Source of the DNA: Paenibacillus sp. JZ16
Lineage (GTDB): Bacteria; Bacillota; Bacilli; Paenibacillales; Paenibacillaceae
Reading direction: 5' to 3'
NCBI RefSeq assembly: GCF_015326965.1
Contig: NZ_CP017659.1
Span: 3,972,501-4,036,500, forward strand
DNA: 64,000 nucleotides
Shown piece by piece: positions 52,063-61,290 of the stretch; the stretch's first letter is position 1; every line of letters begins with the position of its first letter. Position numbers and translations under genes: made by a program. The notes beneath the pieces were generated by a model that saw nothing but the letters and a program-made list of their open reading frames with translations, searched no databases and was not told the origin of the DNA.

Positions 52063-53370
52063 ATGCTAGATATGAAATGGATCCGGGAAAGCACAGAGAA
52101 TCAGGAAGAACTGCAGCGAGTAGCTGACCAGAAAGGCATTGCCCTGTCGGTTGCCGAACTTGTCCGGCTGGATGACCAGCGTCGGACGCTGCTGCTGACC
52201 GTGGAGGGATTGCGGCAGCGGCGCAATGCCATCTCGCAGGAGATCAGCACGCTCGTGCGGCAAGGCAAACAGGAAGAAGCCGAGCGGACGAAACAGCAGG
52301 TCAAGGATATCAATATGGAGCTTGACAAGCAGGAAGCGTTGTACCGGAAGGTCGATGCGGATTACGCCCAGCTGCTCATCCTTGTGCCCAATATCGTTTC
52401 GCCGGATACGCCGGTCGGAGCTTCGGATGAGGACAATGTGGAGATCAGACGTGTTGGCGAGCCGCCCGTGTTTGATTATGAATACAGGGATCATGTCACG
52501 CTCGGCGAGCAACACCGGATGATCGACATCCCCCGCGGCGTCAAAACCGCCGGCACGCGCAGCTACTATCTGACCGGCATCGGCGCAATGCTGCATCGGG
52601 CCGTTCAGCAGCTTGCGGTGGATATGCTGGTCGCCAAGGGTTTCACCCTTATGGACGTACCGTTAACCGTAAGGACGGAGGCCATGGAGAATACCGCCTT
52701 TTTCCCGCTTGGTCAGGATCAGGCTTTTCAAATTACGGAGCAAGATAAGTGGCTCGTCGGTACCTCGGAGGTGCCGCTCGTATCGTTCTATAGCGGTGAA
52801 GTCGTCGATGTGGCACAGCCGATTCGCCTGGCGGCAGCATCGCTGTGTTTCCGAAGCGAGGTCGGCTCGGGCGGCCGGGACGTCCACGGCCTGTACCGGG
52901 TGCATCAGTTCGCCAAGGTGGAACAGGTCGTTCTCTGCGAAGCCTGCGAGGAAGCCTCGGAGCAGCTTCTACAAGAAATCACGGCCAATGCCGAGGAGCT
53001 GCTGCAAAAGCTCGAATTGCCTTACCGTGTCGTTGCCGTCTGTACCGGGGATATGTCGCAGAAAACGTACAAGCAATATGACATCGAGACGTGGATGCCA
53101 AGCCGCGGTGCTTATGGGGAGACCCACTCGTCGTCGAATCTGCTCGACTTTCAGGCGCGTCGCTCGAACATCCGCTACCGGGACGCGGAAGGCAAGCTGC
53201 GCTACTGCCACACCCTGAACAATACGGCCGTGGCTTCGCCGCGAATTCTTATCCCGCTGCTGGAGAACCACCAGCAGGCCGATGGCTCGATTCTCATACC
53301 GAAGGCGCTCCGACCTTACATGAACGGGATGGAGCGAATCGAGCCGCCAGCCGATGCAGTCATGGAGTAA
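52063..53370 (+). CDS. serS: Seryl-tRNA synthetase
   Basis: A 435-residue class II synthetase charging tRNA-Ser. The N-terminal long coiled-coil arm spans about residues 25-105. Motif 2 is LCFRSEVGSGGRDVHGLYRV and motif 3 NNTAVASPRILIPLLE; the TSE serine-site motif appears as VGTSEVPLV. In housekeeping SerRS motif 2 is usually SEAGSAGRDTRGL, so this protein deviates at several loop positions. ATG 52063 has AAGGAG 10 nt upstream. The T-box leader controls it. It may be a second, accessory copy, since the main serS of Bacillales usually sits near the origin; this is inference. Confidence 0.92.
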   Translation: MLDMKWIRESTENQEELQRVADQKGIALSVAELVRLDDQRRTLLLTVEGLRQRRNAISQEISTLVRQGKQEEAERTKQQVKDINMELDKQEALYRKVDADYAQLLILVPNIVSPDTPVGASDEDNVEIRRVGEPPVFDYEYRDHVTLGEQHRMIDIPRGVKTAGTRSYYLTGIGAMLHRAVQQLAVDMLVAKGFTLMDVPLTVRTEAMENTAFFPLGQDQAFQITEQDKWLVGTSEVPLVSFYSGEVVDVAQPIRLAAASLCFRSEVGSGGRDVHGLYRVHQFAKVEQVVLCEACEEASEQLLQEITANAEELLQKLELPYRVVAVCTGDMSQKTYKQYDIETWMPSRGAYGETHSSSNLLDFQARRSNIRYRDAEGKLRYCHTLNNTAVASPRILIPLLENHQQADGSILIPKALRPYMNGMERIEPPADAVME

Positions 53371-53442
53371 AGAAAGCTGCAGTACGAATAGGGTGCGATC
53401 CTATAGGCTGTCATCCGAGACCATCCATTCGTAGCGACATAT

Positions 53443-53470
53443 AAAGGCAGCCGGCGATCCGGCTGCCTTT
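53443..53470 (+). terminator. Terminator of serS
   Basis: A perfect 12-bp stem AAAGGCAGCCGG / CCGGCTGCCTTT with loop CGAT, followed by CCTCTTGTT. Confidence 0.92.
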
Positions 53471-53617
53471 CCTCTTGTTATTTTCTATGGTCTGTTATGC
53501 TGTCCTTGCCAAACATGGCCGCTGGACCGGAATATCCCTTCTATTCGAACGGCCCCTCACAAGTGAGGGTAATCTTTTTTACTTGAAAAGGCTTAGGAAG
53601 CATATAGTAAATGAAGA

Positions 53618-53897
53618 TACGTCTGGCTTCTGTGGAGGTTCAGCGATGTATATTTTTCTTTAGATTATCGAAGCCCTATGTTTTCAGCGATGCTGAACCA
53701 TTCGATAATCGCAAGAAAAATTTCCTCTTAATGCGGTCTGGCTTCTGTGGAGATTCAGCGATGTATATTTTTCTTTAGATTATCGAAGCCCTACGTTTTC
53801 AGCGAAGCTGAACCATTCGATAATCGCAAGAAAAATTTCCTCTTAATGCGGTCTGTCTTCTCTGAAGGTTCTTCGATGTATATTTTTCTTATGGATT
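53618..53897 (-). repeat. Constant-segment/variable-hairpin repeat array, locus C
   Basis: Two nearly identical 115-bp tandem units plus a partial third, inverted relative to loci A and B. The core (minus) is CAGACCGCATTAAGAGG, at 53727-53740 and 53842-53855 on the plus strand. Each unit has GATTATCGAA/TTCGATAATC (53663-53672/53701-53710 and 53778-53787/53816-53825), extended by TTTTTCTT/AAGAAAAA across a two-base mismatch, giving an 18-bp stem. The units differ at about three positions. No coding frame is convincing. Confidence 0.85.
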
Positions 53898-53917
53898 AAG
53901 TAGGTATATAATGTTCG

Positions 53918-53999
53918 TTATATAGGGATACCAACTATCGATAAATAGGTTTCTTTTTTTCCGGCATCCACTTAGACGGTTGTCTTCTCCCTATATAAC
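53918..53999. repeat. Inverted repeat GTTATATAGGG/CCCTATATAAC
   Basis: An 11-bp perfect inverted repeat (53918-53928 and 53989-53999) 60 bases apart, just before the LLM oxidoreductase gene. The left arm also takes part in a local hairpin with GGTATATAA. Could be an alternative-fold leader or a double regulatory site. Confidence 0.45.
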
Positions 54000-54038
54000 A
54001 ACTTACCGTGCAGTGCACGAATAAGGAGGTCATTCCAT

Positions 54039-55076
54039 ATGACAGAACCCCATCTTGATCATACAGCGCCCAAAACGCTTCGCGATATCCCTATTTCCAT
54101 TCTGGATCTCGCCCCGATTACAGCGGGCAGCACCGCTGCACAGTCGCTGCAAAATACGCTCGATCTGGCCCAGCATGCCGAGAAGTGGGGGTATAACCGC
54201 TACTGGCTTGCCGAACACCACAATATGCCGGGAATCGCCAGCTCGGCCACTTCGGTCGTCATTGGCCATGTCGCCGGGGGCACGAGCAAGATCCGCGTCG
54301 GAGCCGGCGGCATTATGCTGCCGAACCACGCTCCCTTGGTCATAGCCGAGCAGTTCGGCACCCTGGAATCGCTCTATCCCGGCCGGATCGATCTCGGCTT
54401 AGGTCGTGCGCCGGGATCGGATCAGCTCACATCTCGGGCGCTTCGCCGCGGTCCCGGCAGCGACGGGCAGGACTTCCCGGATCGCCTCGGCGAGCTGCGG
54501 AATTACTTCCAGCCCACCTCAGGCTCGTCCATGCGCATCCGGGCGATTCCCGGCGAAGGTCTGCATGTACCGATCTGGCTGCTCGGCTCCAGCGGTTTCA
54601 GTGCGCAGCTGGCAGGACAGCTGGGGCTTCCGTTCTCTTTTGCGAGCCACTTTGCCCCGGATTATCTGATGGCCGCGCTCGACCTGTACCGCACCAGCTT
54701 CCGTCCTTCATCCGAGCTGAGCAAGCCTTATGCTATGATCGGCGTGAACGTGATCTGTGCCGATACCGATGAGGAAGCACAGCGCCTGGCTACCTCGCCG
54801 TACCAGCAGTTCCTGAATATCATCCGCGGCCGCACCGGCCAGCTGAGTCCGCCGGTGGACAGCATGGATGATCTATGGAACCTGCAGGAGCAGGCCATCG
54901 TGAAGCGCCAGCTGAGCTTCTCTGCCATCGGCAGTCCCGCAACCGTCCGCGCGCAGCTGGAGCAGTTCCAGCAGTCAACGAATGCGGACGAAATCATTGT
55001 CGCGGCCGCCATCTATGATCATGAGGCGCGCCTGCGTTCTTATGAGCTGCTGGCGGATGTCGTCGGCATCAAATAA
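54039..55076 (+). CDS. LLM-class flavin-dependent oxidoreductase (luciferase-like)
   Basis: A 345-residue luciferase-like monooxygenase. [55 protein letters not shown] and [14 protein letters not shown] are the landmarks of the MsnO8/YvbT type. It uses FMN supplied by a reductase encoded elsewhere; substrate unknown. AAGGAGG lies 9 nt before the ATG. Between the inverted repeat and a terminator it forms a single-gene unit. Confidence 0.9.
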   Translation: MTEPHLDHTAPKTLRDIPISILDLAPITAGSTAAQSLQNTLDLAQHAEKWGYNRYWLAEHHNMPGIASSATSVVIGHVAGGTSKIRVGAGGIMLPNHAPLVIAEQFGTLESLYPGRIDLGLGRAPGSDQLTSRALRRGPGSDGQDFPDRLGELRNYFQPTSGSSMRIRAIPGEGLHVPIWLLGSSGFSAQLAGQLGLPFSFASHFAPDYLMAALDLYRTSFRPSSELSKPYAMIGVNVICADTDEEAQRLATSPYQQFLNIIRGRTGQLSPPVDSMDDLWNLQEQAIVKRQLSFSAIGSPATVRAQLEQFQQSTNADEIIVAAAIYDHEARLRSYELLADVVGIK

Positions 55077-55088
55077 ATGCTATACCAA

Positions 55089-55132
55089 AAAGACCAGTCA
55101 AACCCGGTATTCCGGTGCTTGACTGGTCTTTT
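55089..55132. terminator. Bidirectional terminator between LLM and SDR genes
   Basis: AAAGACCAGTCAA and TTGACTGGTCTTT form a perfect 13-bp stem around 17 nt, T-rich on both sides. Confidence 0.9.
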
Positions 55133-55139
55133 ATATATA

Positions 55140-55898
55140 TTACAGCGTCAATCCGCCATCAATCGTAACCAGCGAGCCTGTCATGTAGCTGGAGCCTGGG
55201 GAAGCCAGGAAAGCAACCACGTTCGCGATTTCATCCGCCTCAGCCGGGCGTCCCATCCGCATGTTGCCCACTTCCTCAGGCACGTAGCCCCCTTCCATGA
55301 AGGACTTGGCTACCGCTGCCGTAAGCGGCGTCTGAACGCCTCCCGGACAAATCGCGTTCACGCGAATGCCCTGCTTCACGTATTCCAGCGCTGCTCCCTT
55401 CGTCAAGCCCACCACCGCATGCTTGCTTGCCGAATAAGCGGCTGCACTGTGCTCGCTGCGGATACCTGCCGTGGAAGCGGTGTTCACGATATGTCCGCTG
55501 CCCTGCTCCTTCATGACTTTCAACACATACTTCATGCCGAGGAAAGCACCCTTAACGTTCACGGACATTTGACGGTCAAATTCGTCCTCGTCGATATCAT
55601 CCAGCATCGAAAACTTCTGCACGATGCCTGCATTGTTGAAGAAGAAATCGATTCGGCCGTAAGCTTCGACCGCCCTGTTTACGTAGTTCTGGACATCTTC
55701 AGTTTTCGTCACGTCCGCTTGCACGAAGATGCCCTCTCCGCCCTGCTCCTTGATCAAACGCAGCGTTTCTTCGCCGGCTTCCTTGTTGAAATCAACGAGC
55801 ACTACCGCTGCACCGTTCTCTGCCAGTTTCAAGCTGCTGGCTCTGCCGATCCCGCTGGCTGCGCCGGTAATGACAGCGATCTGTTTGTTATCGGACAT
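55140..55898 (-). CDS. Short-chain dehydrogenase/reductase, copy 1
   Basis: A 252-residue classical SDR. TGAASGIG is the cofactor loop, NNAGIV the NNAG motif, and YSASKHAVVG the catalytic Tyr-Lys; the acidic VLVDFN after strand 2 favours NAD. GGGGAG lies 9 nt before the ATG. Last gene of the marR-SDR-SDR cluster, 109 nt after the previous SDR. Substrate unknown. Confidence 0.9.
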   Translation of the reverse strand: MSDNKQIAVITGAASGIGRASSLKLAENGAAVVLVDFNKEAGEETLRLIKEQGGEGIFVQADVTKTEDVQNYVNRAVEAYGRIDFFFNNAGIVQKFSMLDDIDEDEFDRQMSVNVKGAFLGMKYVLKVMKEQGSGHIVNTASTAGIRSEHSAAAYSASKHAVVGLTKGAALEYVKQGIRVNAICPGGVQTPLTAAVAKSFMEGGYVPEEVGNMRMGRPAEADEIANVVAFLASPGSSYMTGSLVTIDGGLTL

Positions 55899-56007
55899 GA
55901 AACAACACTCCCCTTGATAAAAATATAAAATGAGTTCTAACCGAGTTTGTATCCCTATCGTTTCTGTTGTCTATAGCTTATAAATACAGGTCAATGGAAA
56001 GCATGAC

Positions 56008-56760
56008 TTACTTCGCGAAATATCCGCCGTCAATCGGCAGCTCAACGCCTGTAATATAGGAAGACTCATCCGAAGCAAGGAACAATACGCCGCGTGCGAT
56101 ATCTTCCGCTTTGCCCAGACGTGGAAGCGGAGTCTGGGATTGGAACCACTGCATCATTTGCTCATCCTTGAACAGATCCACGGTCATTGGCGTTTCGATG
56201 TAGCCAGGGTGAACCGAATTGCAGCGGATGTTATGCTTCGCAAAGTCCACGGCCGTGGCTTTGGTCAGCATGCGTACCGCGCCTTTGCTTGCCGTGTAAG
56301 GACCGGCGCCGCTGCCCCCTGTCAGGCCGGCAATGGAGGAGATGTTGACGATGGAACCGCCGCCGGCTTCGATCATGTGCGGAATGACATATTTCTGACC
56401 GAGGAATATGCTCGTAACGTTAATCGACATCGTCTTCTCCCAGCCCTCTACCGTCAAATCCATGAACGGTGTTGCATTGGAGACACCGGCATTGTTGACC
56501 AGAATGTCGATCTTGCCGAATTTTTGAACGGTCTCGTCCACGACACGAACCCAGTCTTCCTCGGAAGCTACATTGTGCTTGAATCCAATCGCTTCGCCGC
56601 CAAGGGCTTCAATCTCCGCTACAACGTCTTTGATCTTGTCTTCCTGTAGGTCCGTAATCGCAACCTTGGCTCCCTCCTGCACAAACAAAAGAGCGTCAGC
56701 TTTACCCATCCCACCTGCTGCACCTGTAATGATTGCTACTTTATTGTCTAATCTCCCCAT
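56008..56760 (-). CDS. Short-chain dehydrogenase/reductase, copy 2
   Basis: A 250-residue classical SDR: TGAAGGMGKA cofactor loop, NNAGVSNATP, and YTASKGAVRM with the catalytic Tyr-Lys. It resembles cyclopentanol and 3-oxoacyl reductases (GRLDNKVAIITGAAGGMGKA). ATG 56760 has AGGAGGG 6 nt upstream; the longer frame would overlap the MarR gene. It follows marR by 19 nt. Substrate unknown. Confidence 0.9.
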   Translation of the reverse strand: MGRLDNKVAIITGAAGGMGKADALLFVQEGAKVAITDLQEDKIKDVVAEIEALGGEAIGFKHNVASEEDWVRVVDETVQKFGKIDILVNNAGVSNATPFMDLTVEGWEKTMSINVTSIFLGQKYVIPHMIEAGGGSIVNISSIAGLTGGSGAGPYTASKGAVRMLTKATAVDFAKHNIRCNSVHPGYIETPMTVDLFKDEQMMQWFQSQTPLPRLGKAEDIARGVLFLASDESSYITGVELPIDGGYFAK

Positions 56761-56779
56761 GGGAAACCCTCCTGAATAT

Positions 56780-57259
56780 TTAGTCGTTGGTTCGGCTATC
56801 TTCTTTGGACTGCCCGATCTTAAGCTGCAAATGTTCAATCATCTTCTCGTATGAAGCGATTAACACATCCATCTCCTGATCCGAGAAATCCGACCATAAG
56901 CCTTCATTCAATTCACGGTACTTCGCAATCATCCGGGCTTCAACTTCACGGCCCTGCTCCGTAATCTTAAGATAGACCTGACGCCTGTCCTCGCTTGACG
57001 CCACCCGTTCGATATAACCCTTACTGACCAGCTTGTTGCTCAAGTTGGTCACAGCCGAAAGCGTAACATTCAAGGCATTGGCAAAATATGAGCTGGTCTG
57101 CTGCCCTTCATAAGCCAAAGTCTGAAGCACGTAGTACTGCGGGCCGGTTAAATCATTGTCCAGAATCTTGGCATAGTTCGCCACAAGCGTCATCATCTGA
57201 CGGGCAACCATGTTAGATAATTGTTCCCTCTTATCCAGTTTCATCACCTCGATGCACAA
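56780..57259 (-). CDS. MarR-family regulator
   Basis: A 159-residue MarR protein. SSYFANALNVTLSAVTNLSN and LVSKGYIERVASSEDRRQVY are helix-turn-helix and wing. The start is TTG 57259 (AAGGA 5 nt upstream) or ATG 57244. It heads an operon with two SDR genes. A perfect 16-bp palindrome is at 57294-57309 in its promoter region, so autorepression with an electrophile or lipid-like inducer is plausible. Confidence 0.87.
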   Translation of the reverse strand: MCIEVMKLDKREQLSNMVARQMMTLVANYAKILDNDLTGPQYYVLQTLAYEGQQTSSYFANALNVTLSAVTNLSNKLVSKGYIERVASSEDRRQVYLKITEQGREVEARMIAKYRELNEGLWSDFSDQEMDVLIASYEKMIEHLQLKIGQSKEDSRTND

Positions 57260-57293
57260 CGAAGTCCTTACAAATATATTACAAATTCAAATA

Positions 57294-57309
57294 GTTAAAA
57301 GCTTTTAAC
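57294..57309. promoter_or_regulatory. Candidate MarR operator
   Basis: GTTAAAAGCTTTTAAC is a perfect 16-bp palindrome 35 nt upstream of the MarR start codon, flanked by ATAT-rich promoter-like DNA. Confidence 0.6.
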
Positions 57310-57430
57310 AATATAAATTGTATACCCTTTCACATCGATCGTCAACCACGTTAAAAATGCCCAATATGGTTGTTATTCCCACTGCCCTCATCCATAAAAG
57401 AACAACATAAAAACTCCCGTGTCGCAATTA

Positions 57431-57480
57431 GAGAAGACAAAATGCGTTCAGAGTTGATCTCGCGAGATCGATCCAAGCAG
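57431..57480 (+). repeat. Possible degenerate copy of the constant-hairpin repeat
   Basis: AGAGAAGACAAAATGCGTTC followed by AGAG resembles the constant segment of loci A and B, and the palindrome GATCTCGCGAGATC follows in the hairpin position. Similarity is partial, with the TTTTTCTT flank missing. Confidence 0.35.
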
Positions 57481-57520
57481 GGATTCCAGTGGTTAGCGTG
57501 TTCTAATCTACATAGAAAAA

Positions 57521-57540
57521 AGAGCACCCTCAGGTGCTCT
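57521..57540 (-). terminator. Terminator of the nitrite/sulfite reductase-like gene
   Basis: AGAGCACC/GGTGCTCT with loop CTCA; the minus strand continues TTTTTCTATG. Confidence 0.85.
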
Positions 57541-57610
57541 TGAAAGTATATCCATCCTCGTTTCGGCGTATCCTATTCACCCGAAAGGTGATGCCTGTTA
57601 AGCCTTACGT

Positions 57611-58252
57611 TTACCCTGCCGTATCCATCCGTGCATCCAGCGTGAGTTGACGCAGCTGCTCGAGCGTCATGCGATCCACGAAGCGGGAGAACTTCTCTTT
57701 CTTCTTGCCGTTCTCCTGATAGACGGCGATCAGCTTCAGGATGATCGGAGCCAGCTGATCCGGCGCTAAATCCGTGTGCAGCGGCTTCGCCAGAGCAGCT
57801 TTCAACCCTCTCGGCTCTCCACCAACATAGATATCATAGGTATTTCTCATCTTCATCACGGCAATATCTTTCAGCAGCGGTTCGCTGGTGCCTAGCGCGC
57901 ATCCTGCGTAACCGATCTTTAGCGGATTGGGTACAGGATGATCGGCGATTGCTTCATCCAGCATCTTAGCAACATCCAGTCCCGAATCCTCCGCTCCCCG
58001 GCAAAAGTTGCAGGTGATCAGGCTCTTGGAGACAAAGCCGGCGGGATGAACCTGAAGTCCGGCAGCTTCCAGCTTCACCTTGGCTTCTTCCACCCGCTCT
58101 GCATCCATCTCCACGTAGAGCTGCTTAAAGGTAGTCATCTCAATACGGGCGTCATCGCCCACGATGGAGCCCAATACGGCCAGCTGATCCGGGCGGAACA
58201 GCGTTCCGCCCACTTCAAAGCCGGGTGTCACTGCAAATTTTTGCATGGCCAA
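57611..58252 (-). CDS. Nitrite/sulfite reductase-like half-domain protein with altered Fe-S motif
   Basis: A 213-residue protein. Residues about 1-75 are a nitrite/sulfite reductase ferredoxin-like half domain; then TCNFCRGAEDSGLD and KIGYAGCALGTSEPLLKDIA sit where siroheme-dependent enzymes bind the 4Fe-4S cluster. The usual pattern is Cx5C plus Cx3C; here there is Cx2C and only one Cys in the second motif, so the cluster is altered or absent. TTG 58252 has GGGAG 9 nt upstream. Single gene. I cannot assign a reaction. Confidence 0.75.
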   Translation of the reverse strand: MAMQKFAVTPGFEVGGTLFRPDQLAVLGSIVGDDARIEMTTFKQLYVEMDAERVEEAKVKLEAAGLQVHPAGFVSKSLITCNFCRGAEDSGLDVAKMLDEAIADHPVPNPLKIGYAGCALGTSEPLLKDIAVMKMRNTYDIYVGGEPRGLKAALAKPLHTDLAPDQLAPIILKLIAVYQENGKKKEKFSRFVDRMTLEQLRQLTLDARMDTAG

Positions 58253-58339
58253 ATGTCTACACTCCCATCAAGTTACCCAAATATCGTTCTCTTGCTCGAT
58301 TACCAATCATACTCTATATAAAAGGTCTGCCAGCGTTCG

Positions 58340-60754
58340 TTATACCTTCATCCGCTGCAGGCGAAGGGCATTCAGCACGACCGATACAGAGCTCAGTGCC
58401 ATGGCGGCCCCAGCCACCCAAGGTGCCAGAAGCCCGATGGCGGCAATCGGAATGCCAAGCGAGTTATAACCCAGCGCCCAGAACAGGTTCTGACGGATAT
58501 TGCTCATCGTCTTGCGGCTCATGTAGATGGCATCCGGAATGCTGTTCAGGTCGCCCTTCATCAGCGTCACGTCAGCGGCTTCCATGGCCACATCCGTACC
58601 TGTGCCGATGGCCATGCCGATATCGGCAACCGCAAGGGCCGGCGCATCGTTAATGCCGTCGCCCACCATGGCGACCTTCTTGCCCTGCTGCTGGAGCTTT
58701 TTCACTTCATCCGCTTTGCCTTCCGGCAGAACCTCGGCACGCACATGGTCGATGCCAACCTGCTTCGCGATGGCCTGTGCCGTGCGTTCATTGTCCCCGG
58801 TAATCATAATGACCTCAATGCCCATTTCTTTCAATCTCGCTACGGCAGCACGGGACGTCTCCTTGATCGTATCTGCCACAGCCACAAGACCTGCATATTG
58901 GCCGTCTACAGCCGTCAGCATAGCAGTCTTGCCCTCGGTTTCAAGCTCCGACATTCTGCCGAGGATCGAATCAATCGGCACGTTATGCTGTGCCATCAGC
59001 TTACGTGTGCCTACCAGCACCTCATGTCCTTCCACGCTGGCACGGATGCCGTAGCCTGGAATGGCTTCAAAATACTCCGCAGCCGGAAGCCGCGTTCCTT
59101 TTGCTTCAATCCCGGCCACAATCGCTTCGGCAAGCGGATGCTCGGAACTCTTCTCAGCTGATCCGACCAGACGAAGGAACAGCTCTTGATCAAAGTTATG
59201 AACTTCCACATCGGTTAACTCAGGTTTCCCTTTTGTTACCGTTCCTGTTTTATCCAGAATAATCGTGTTGATTTTATGGGTAGACTCCAGATGCTCCCCG
59301 CCCTTGAACAGAACGCCCAGTTCTGCAGCGCGGCCCGACCCGGCCATGATCGAGGTCGGTGTAGCCAGACCCAACGCACACGGACAAGCAATAACCAGAA
59401 TCGCGATGGCAATTTCTAACGATTGCGCGAAATTACCAGGCGTTACCCAGAAGTACCATACGAGGAAGGCAACAATCGCAATGCCCACCACGATCGGAAC
59501 GAAGATGCCGGAGATGACATCAGCGACCCGCTGAATCGGAGCCTTGGAACCTTGGGCTTCCTCAACCACCTTGATAATTTGCGCTAGAGCGGTCTCTTTA
59601 CCCACTTTCGTCGCTTCAAGCGTCAAGCGCCCGTTCTTGTTTATGGTGGCGCCGATGACGGCGTCGCCCGCTTTTTTCTCAACCGGAATGCTTTCACCTG
59701 TCAGCATCGACTCATCTACCGCCGACGTGCCCTCGACCACTTTACCGTCCACCGGGATTTTCTCACCCGGCTTCACCAATACAAGATCACCCACCAGGAC
59801 CTGTTCCACCGGGATAGTCATCTCCTGACCGTCACGAACGACCAGCGCCGTTTTGGCTTGAAGCCCCATCAGGGTTTTGATAGCCTCCGAGGTACGGCCT
59901 TTGGCCAGGGATTCAAACAGTTTCCCCATAATGACCAGCGTGATCAGCACCGCACTCGTTTCATAGTACATTTCGGGCCCATGGTGTGCATTTGCTCCGG
60001 CAGCGGCCCAATCGATCGTTAAATACAGACTGTAGAAATAAGCTGCCGAGGTACCGAGCGCGACCAGAACGTCCATATTGGCGCTTTTGTTGCGGAGAGC
60101 CTTATAGGCTCCCACGTAGAACTGTTTTCCGATAAAAAACTGTACTGGCGTGGCCAGGATCAGCTGGAACCAAGGGTTCATGAACAGATCCGGCATCCAG
60201 ATCCAGGAGGTGAAGGAGAAATGGCTCACCATGGCCCAGAGCAGCGGCAGCGACAGAATCGCCGACAGGAGCAGCTTCCGCTTTTGCTTGGTGATGGCCT
60301 CCTTGCGGTGACCTTCCTGATCAAGCGTCTCCTGTTTGGAAACCGCCTGATACCCGAGCTTCTCCACACGCTGTTGAATATCGCTAAGGCTTACCTCTGC
60401 GGGATTGAATTCCACCCGGGCCGTCTCCAGCGCAAAATTGACGTTGGCCTGATTAACACCTGGCATCTTGCTTACCACTTTCTCGATTTTCGTAGCACAG
60501 GCGGCGCAGTACATGCCAATCAGCTGCAGGTCCACGGTTTCCTTTGCCGTTCCGTAACCCAGCTTTTCAATTTTCTCTTCCATCTGCTGGACGGAAACCA
60601 CATTCGGATCAAATGTAACCGACGCTTTTTCCAGCGCAAAATTCACATTCGCTTCCTGGACGCCCTCCATTTTACTTAGACCCTTCTCAATCCGATTCGC
60701 ACAGGCGGCACATGTCATACCCGTTAACTGCAGCGACGTTTTCTTCTGTTCCAT
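58340..60754 (-). CDS. copA: Copper-exporting P1B-type ATPase
   Basis: An 804-residue copper-translocating ATPase. Two N-terminal HMA domains carry [14 protein letters not shown] and [14 protein letters not shown]; eight membrane helices follow, with the transport motif [12 protein letters not shown], phosphorylation motif [24 protein letters not shown] and the hinge [12 protein letters not shown]. It exports Cu(I). GGAG lies 8 nt before ATG 60754; ATG 60772 and 60790 are in frame. It is downstream of copZ by 51 nt and under CsoR control through the copZ promoter. Confidence 0.96.
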   Translation of the reverse strand: MEQKKTSLQLTGMTCAACANRIEKGLSKMEGVQEANVNFALEKASVTFDPNVVSVQQMEEKIEKLGYGTAKETVDLQLIGMYCAACATKIEKVVSKMPGVNQANVNFALETARVEFNPAEVSLSDIQQRVEKLGYQAVSKQETLDQEGHRKEAITKQKRKLLLSAILSLPLLWAMVSHFSFTSWIWMPDLFMNPWFQLILATPVQFFIGKQFYVGAYKALRNKSANMDVLVALGTSAAYFYSLYLTIDWAAAGANAHHGPEMYYETSAVLITLVIMGKLFESLAKGRTSEAIKTLMGLQAKTALVVRDGQEMTIPVEQVLVGDLVLVKPGEKIPVDGKVVEGTSAVDESMLTGESIPVEKKAGDAVIGATINKNGRLTLEATKVGKETALAQIIKVVEEAQGSKAPIQRVADVISGIFVPIVVGIAIVAFLVWYFWVTPGNFAQSLEIAIAILVIACPCALGLATPTSIMAGSGRAAELGVLFKGGEHLESTHKINTIILDKTGTVTKGKPELTDVEVHNFDQELFLRLVGSAEKSSEHPLAEAIVAGIEAKGTRLPAAEYFEAIPGYGIRASVEGHEVLVGTRKLMAQHNVPIDSILGRMSELETEGKTAMLTAVDGQYAGLVAVADTIKETSRAAVARLKEMGIEVIMITGDNERTAQAIAKQVGIDHVRAEVLPEGKADEVKKLQQQGKKVAMVGDGINDAPALAVADIGMAIGTGTDVAMEAADVTLMKGDLNSIPDAIYMSRKTMSNIRQNLFWALGYNSLGIPIAAIGLLAPWVAGAAMALSSVSVVLNALRLQRMKV

Positions 60755-60805
60755 TGTTCCTGCTCCCATCTTCTCCTCACCCCTCTTCATCCTCGTGCCG
60801 TTTGA

Positions 60806-61006
60806 TTAAACTACGTTATATCCTTGTTCCTCGATAATTTCTTTGATTTTATCCAAGTTGATTTTGCCTGCGTCATATTTCACGGAGACCGTGCCTGCCT
60901 TCAAATCCACATGTCCCTCGATGTTCTCATTCTTTAAAGCTCCCTCAATGGAATTCACGCAATGCATGCAAGACATACCTTCAACTTTTATTGTTACCTG
61001 TTCCAT
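60806..61006 (-). CDS. copZ: Copper chaperone CopZ
   Basis: A 66-residue HMA-domain chaperone with GMSCMHCVNSIEGAL as copper site and the C-terminal EEQGYNVV. It delivers Cu(I) to CopA. AAAGGAG lies 9 nt before ATG 61006. The promoter at 61097-61126 overlaps a CsoR box. Confidence 0.95.
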   Translation of the reverse strand: MEQVTIKVEGMSCMHCVNSIEGALKNENIEGHVDLKAGTVSVKYDAGKINLDKIKEIIEEQGYNVV

Positions 61007-61097
61007 GTTCAATCTCTCCTTTGGGTTATGAATTATTTTGAGCAGCCCTTCTAAAAGCGTGCCCGGAATTAGTTTCGGGTTGTTCTCGTTTCTTGAT

Positions 61098-61127
61098 GCT
61101 AGTATACCCCCCTACCCTATATATAGT
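61098..61127 (-). promoter_or_regulatory. copZ promoter with embedded CsoR operator
   Basis: On the minus strand TTGACT, an 18-nt spacer made of the G-tract operator, and TATACT. The plus strand reads TATACCCCCCTACCCTATA (61103-61121), the CsoR box type. The operator fills the spacer, so CsoR would block polymerase until copper binds. Confidence 0.82.
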
Positions 61128-61177
61128 CAATGGGTTTTCTCATTTTTTTTGAAAAAATAAGTCGTCGCTATGATTTA

Positions 61178-61243
61178 ACCGCATAACCGTGCGGTATTCT
61201 TCACCCTGAATAAACACTTACTGCCACCTTTAGAAGGTGGCAG
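61178..61243 (-). terminator. Hairpins between csoR and copZ
   Basis: CTGCCACCTT/AAGGTGGCAG (61221-61230/61234-61243) is a 10-bp stem with a 3-base loop, and ACCGCA/TGCGGT (61178-61183/61190-61195) a smaller one. They follow the csoR stop. There is no long T-run right after the stem, so termination is only likely. Confidence 0.5.
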
Positions 61244-61290
61244 CTCCATGGAAACTCATCATAACCAGACCGTCTCCAGTCAGAATTCCA

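Noticed and set aside
53475..53663. 62-codon frame before repeat locus C
   Set aside because: It runs into the repeat and has no ribosome site or family features.
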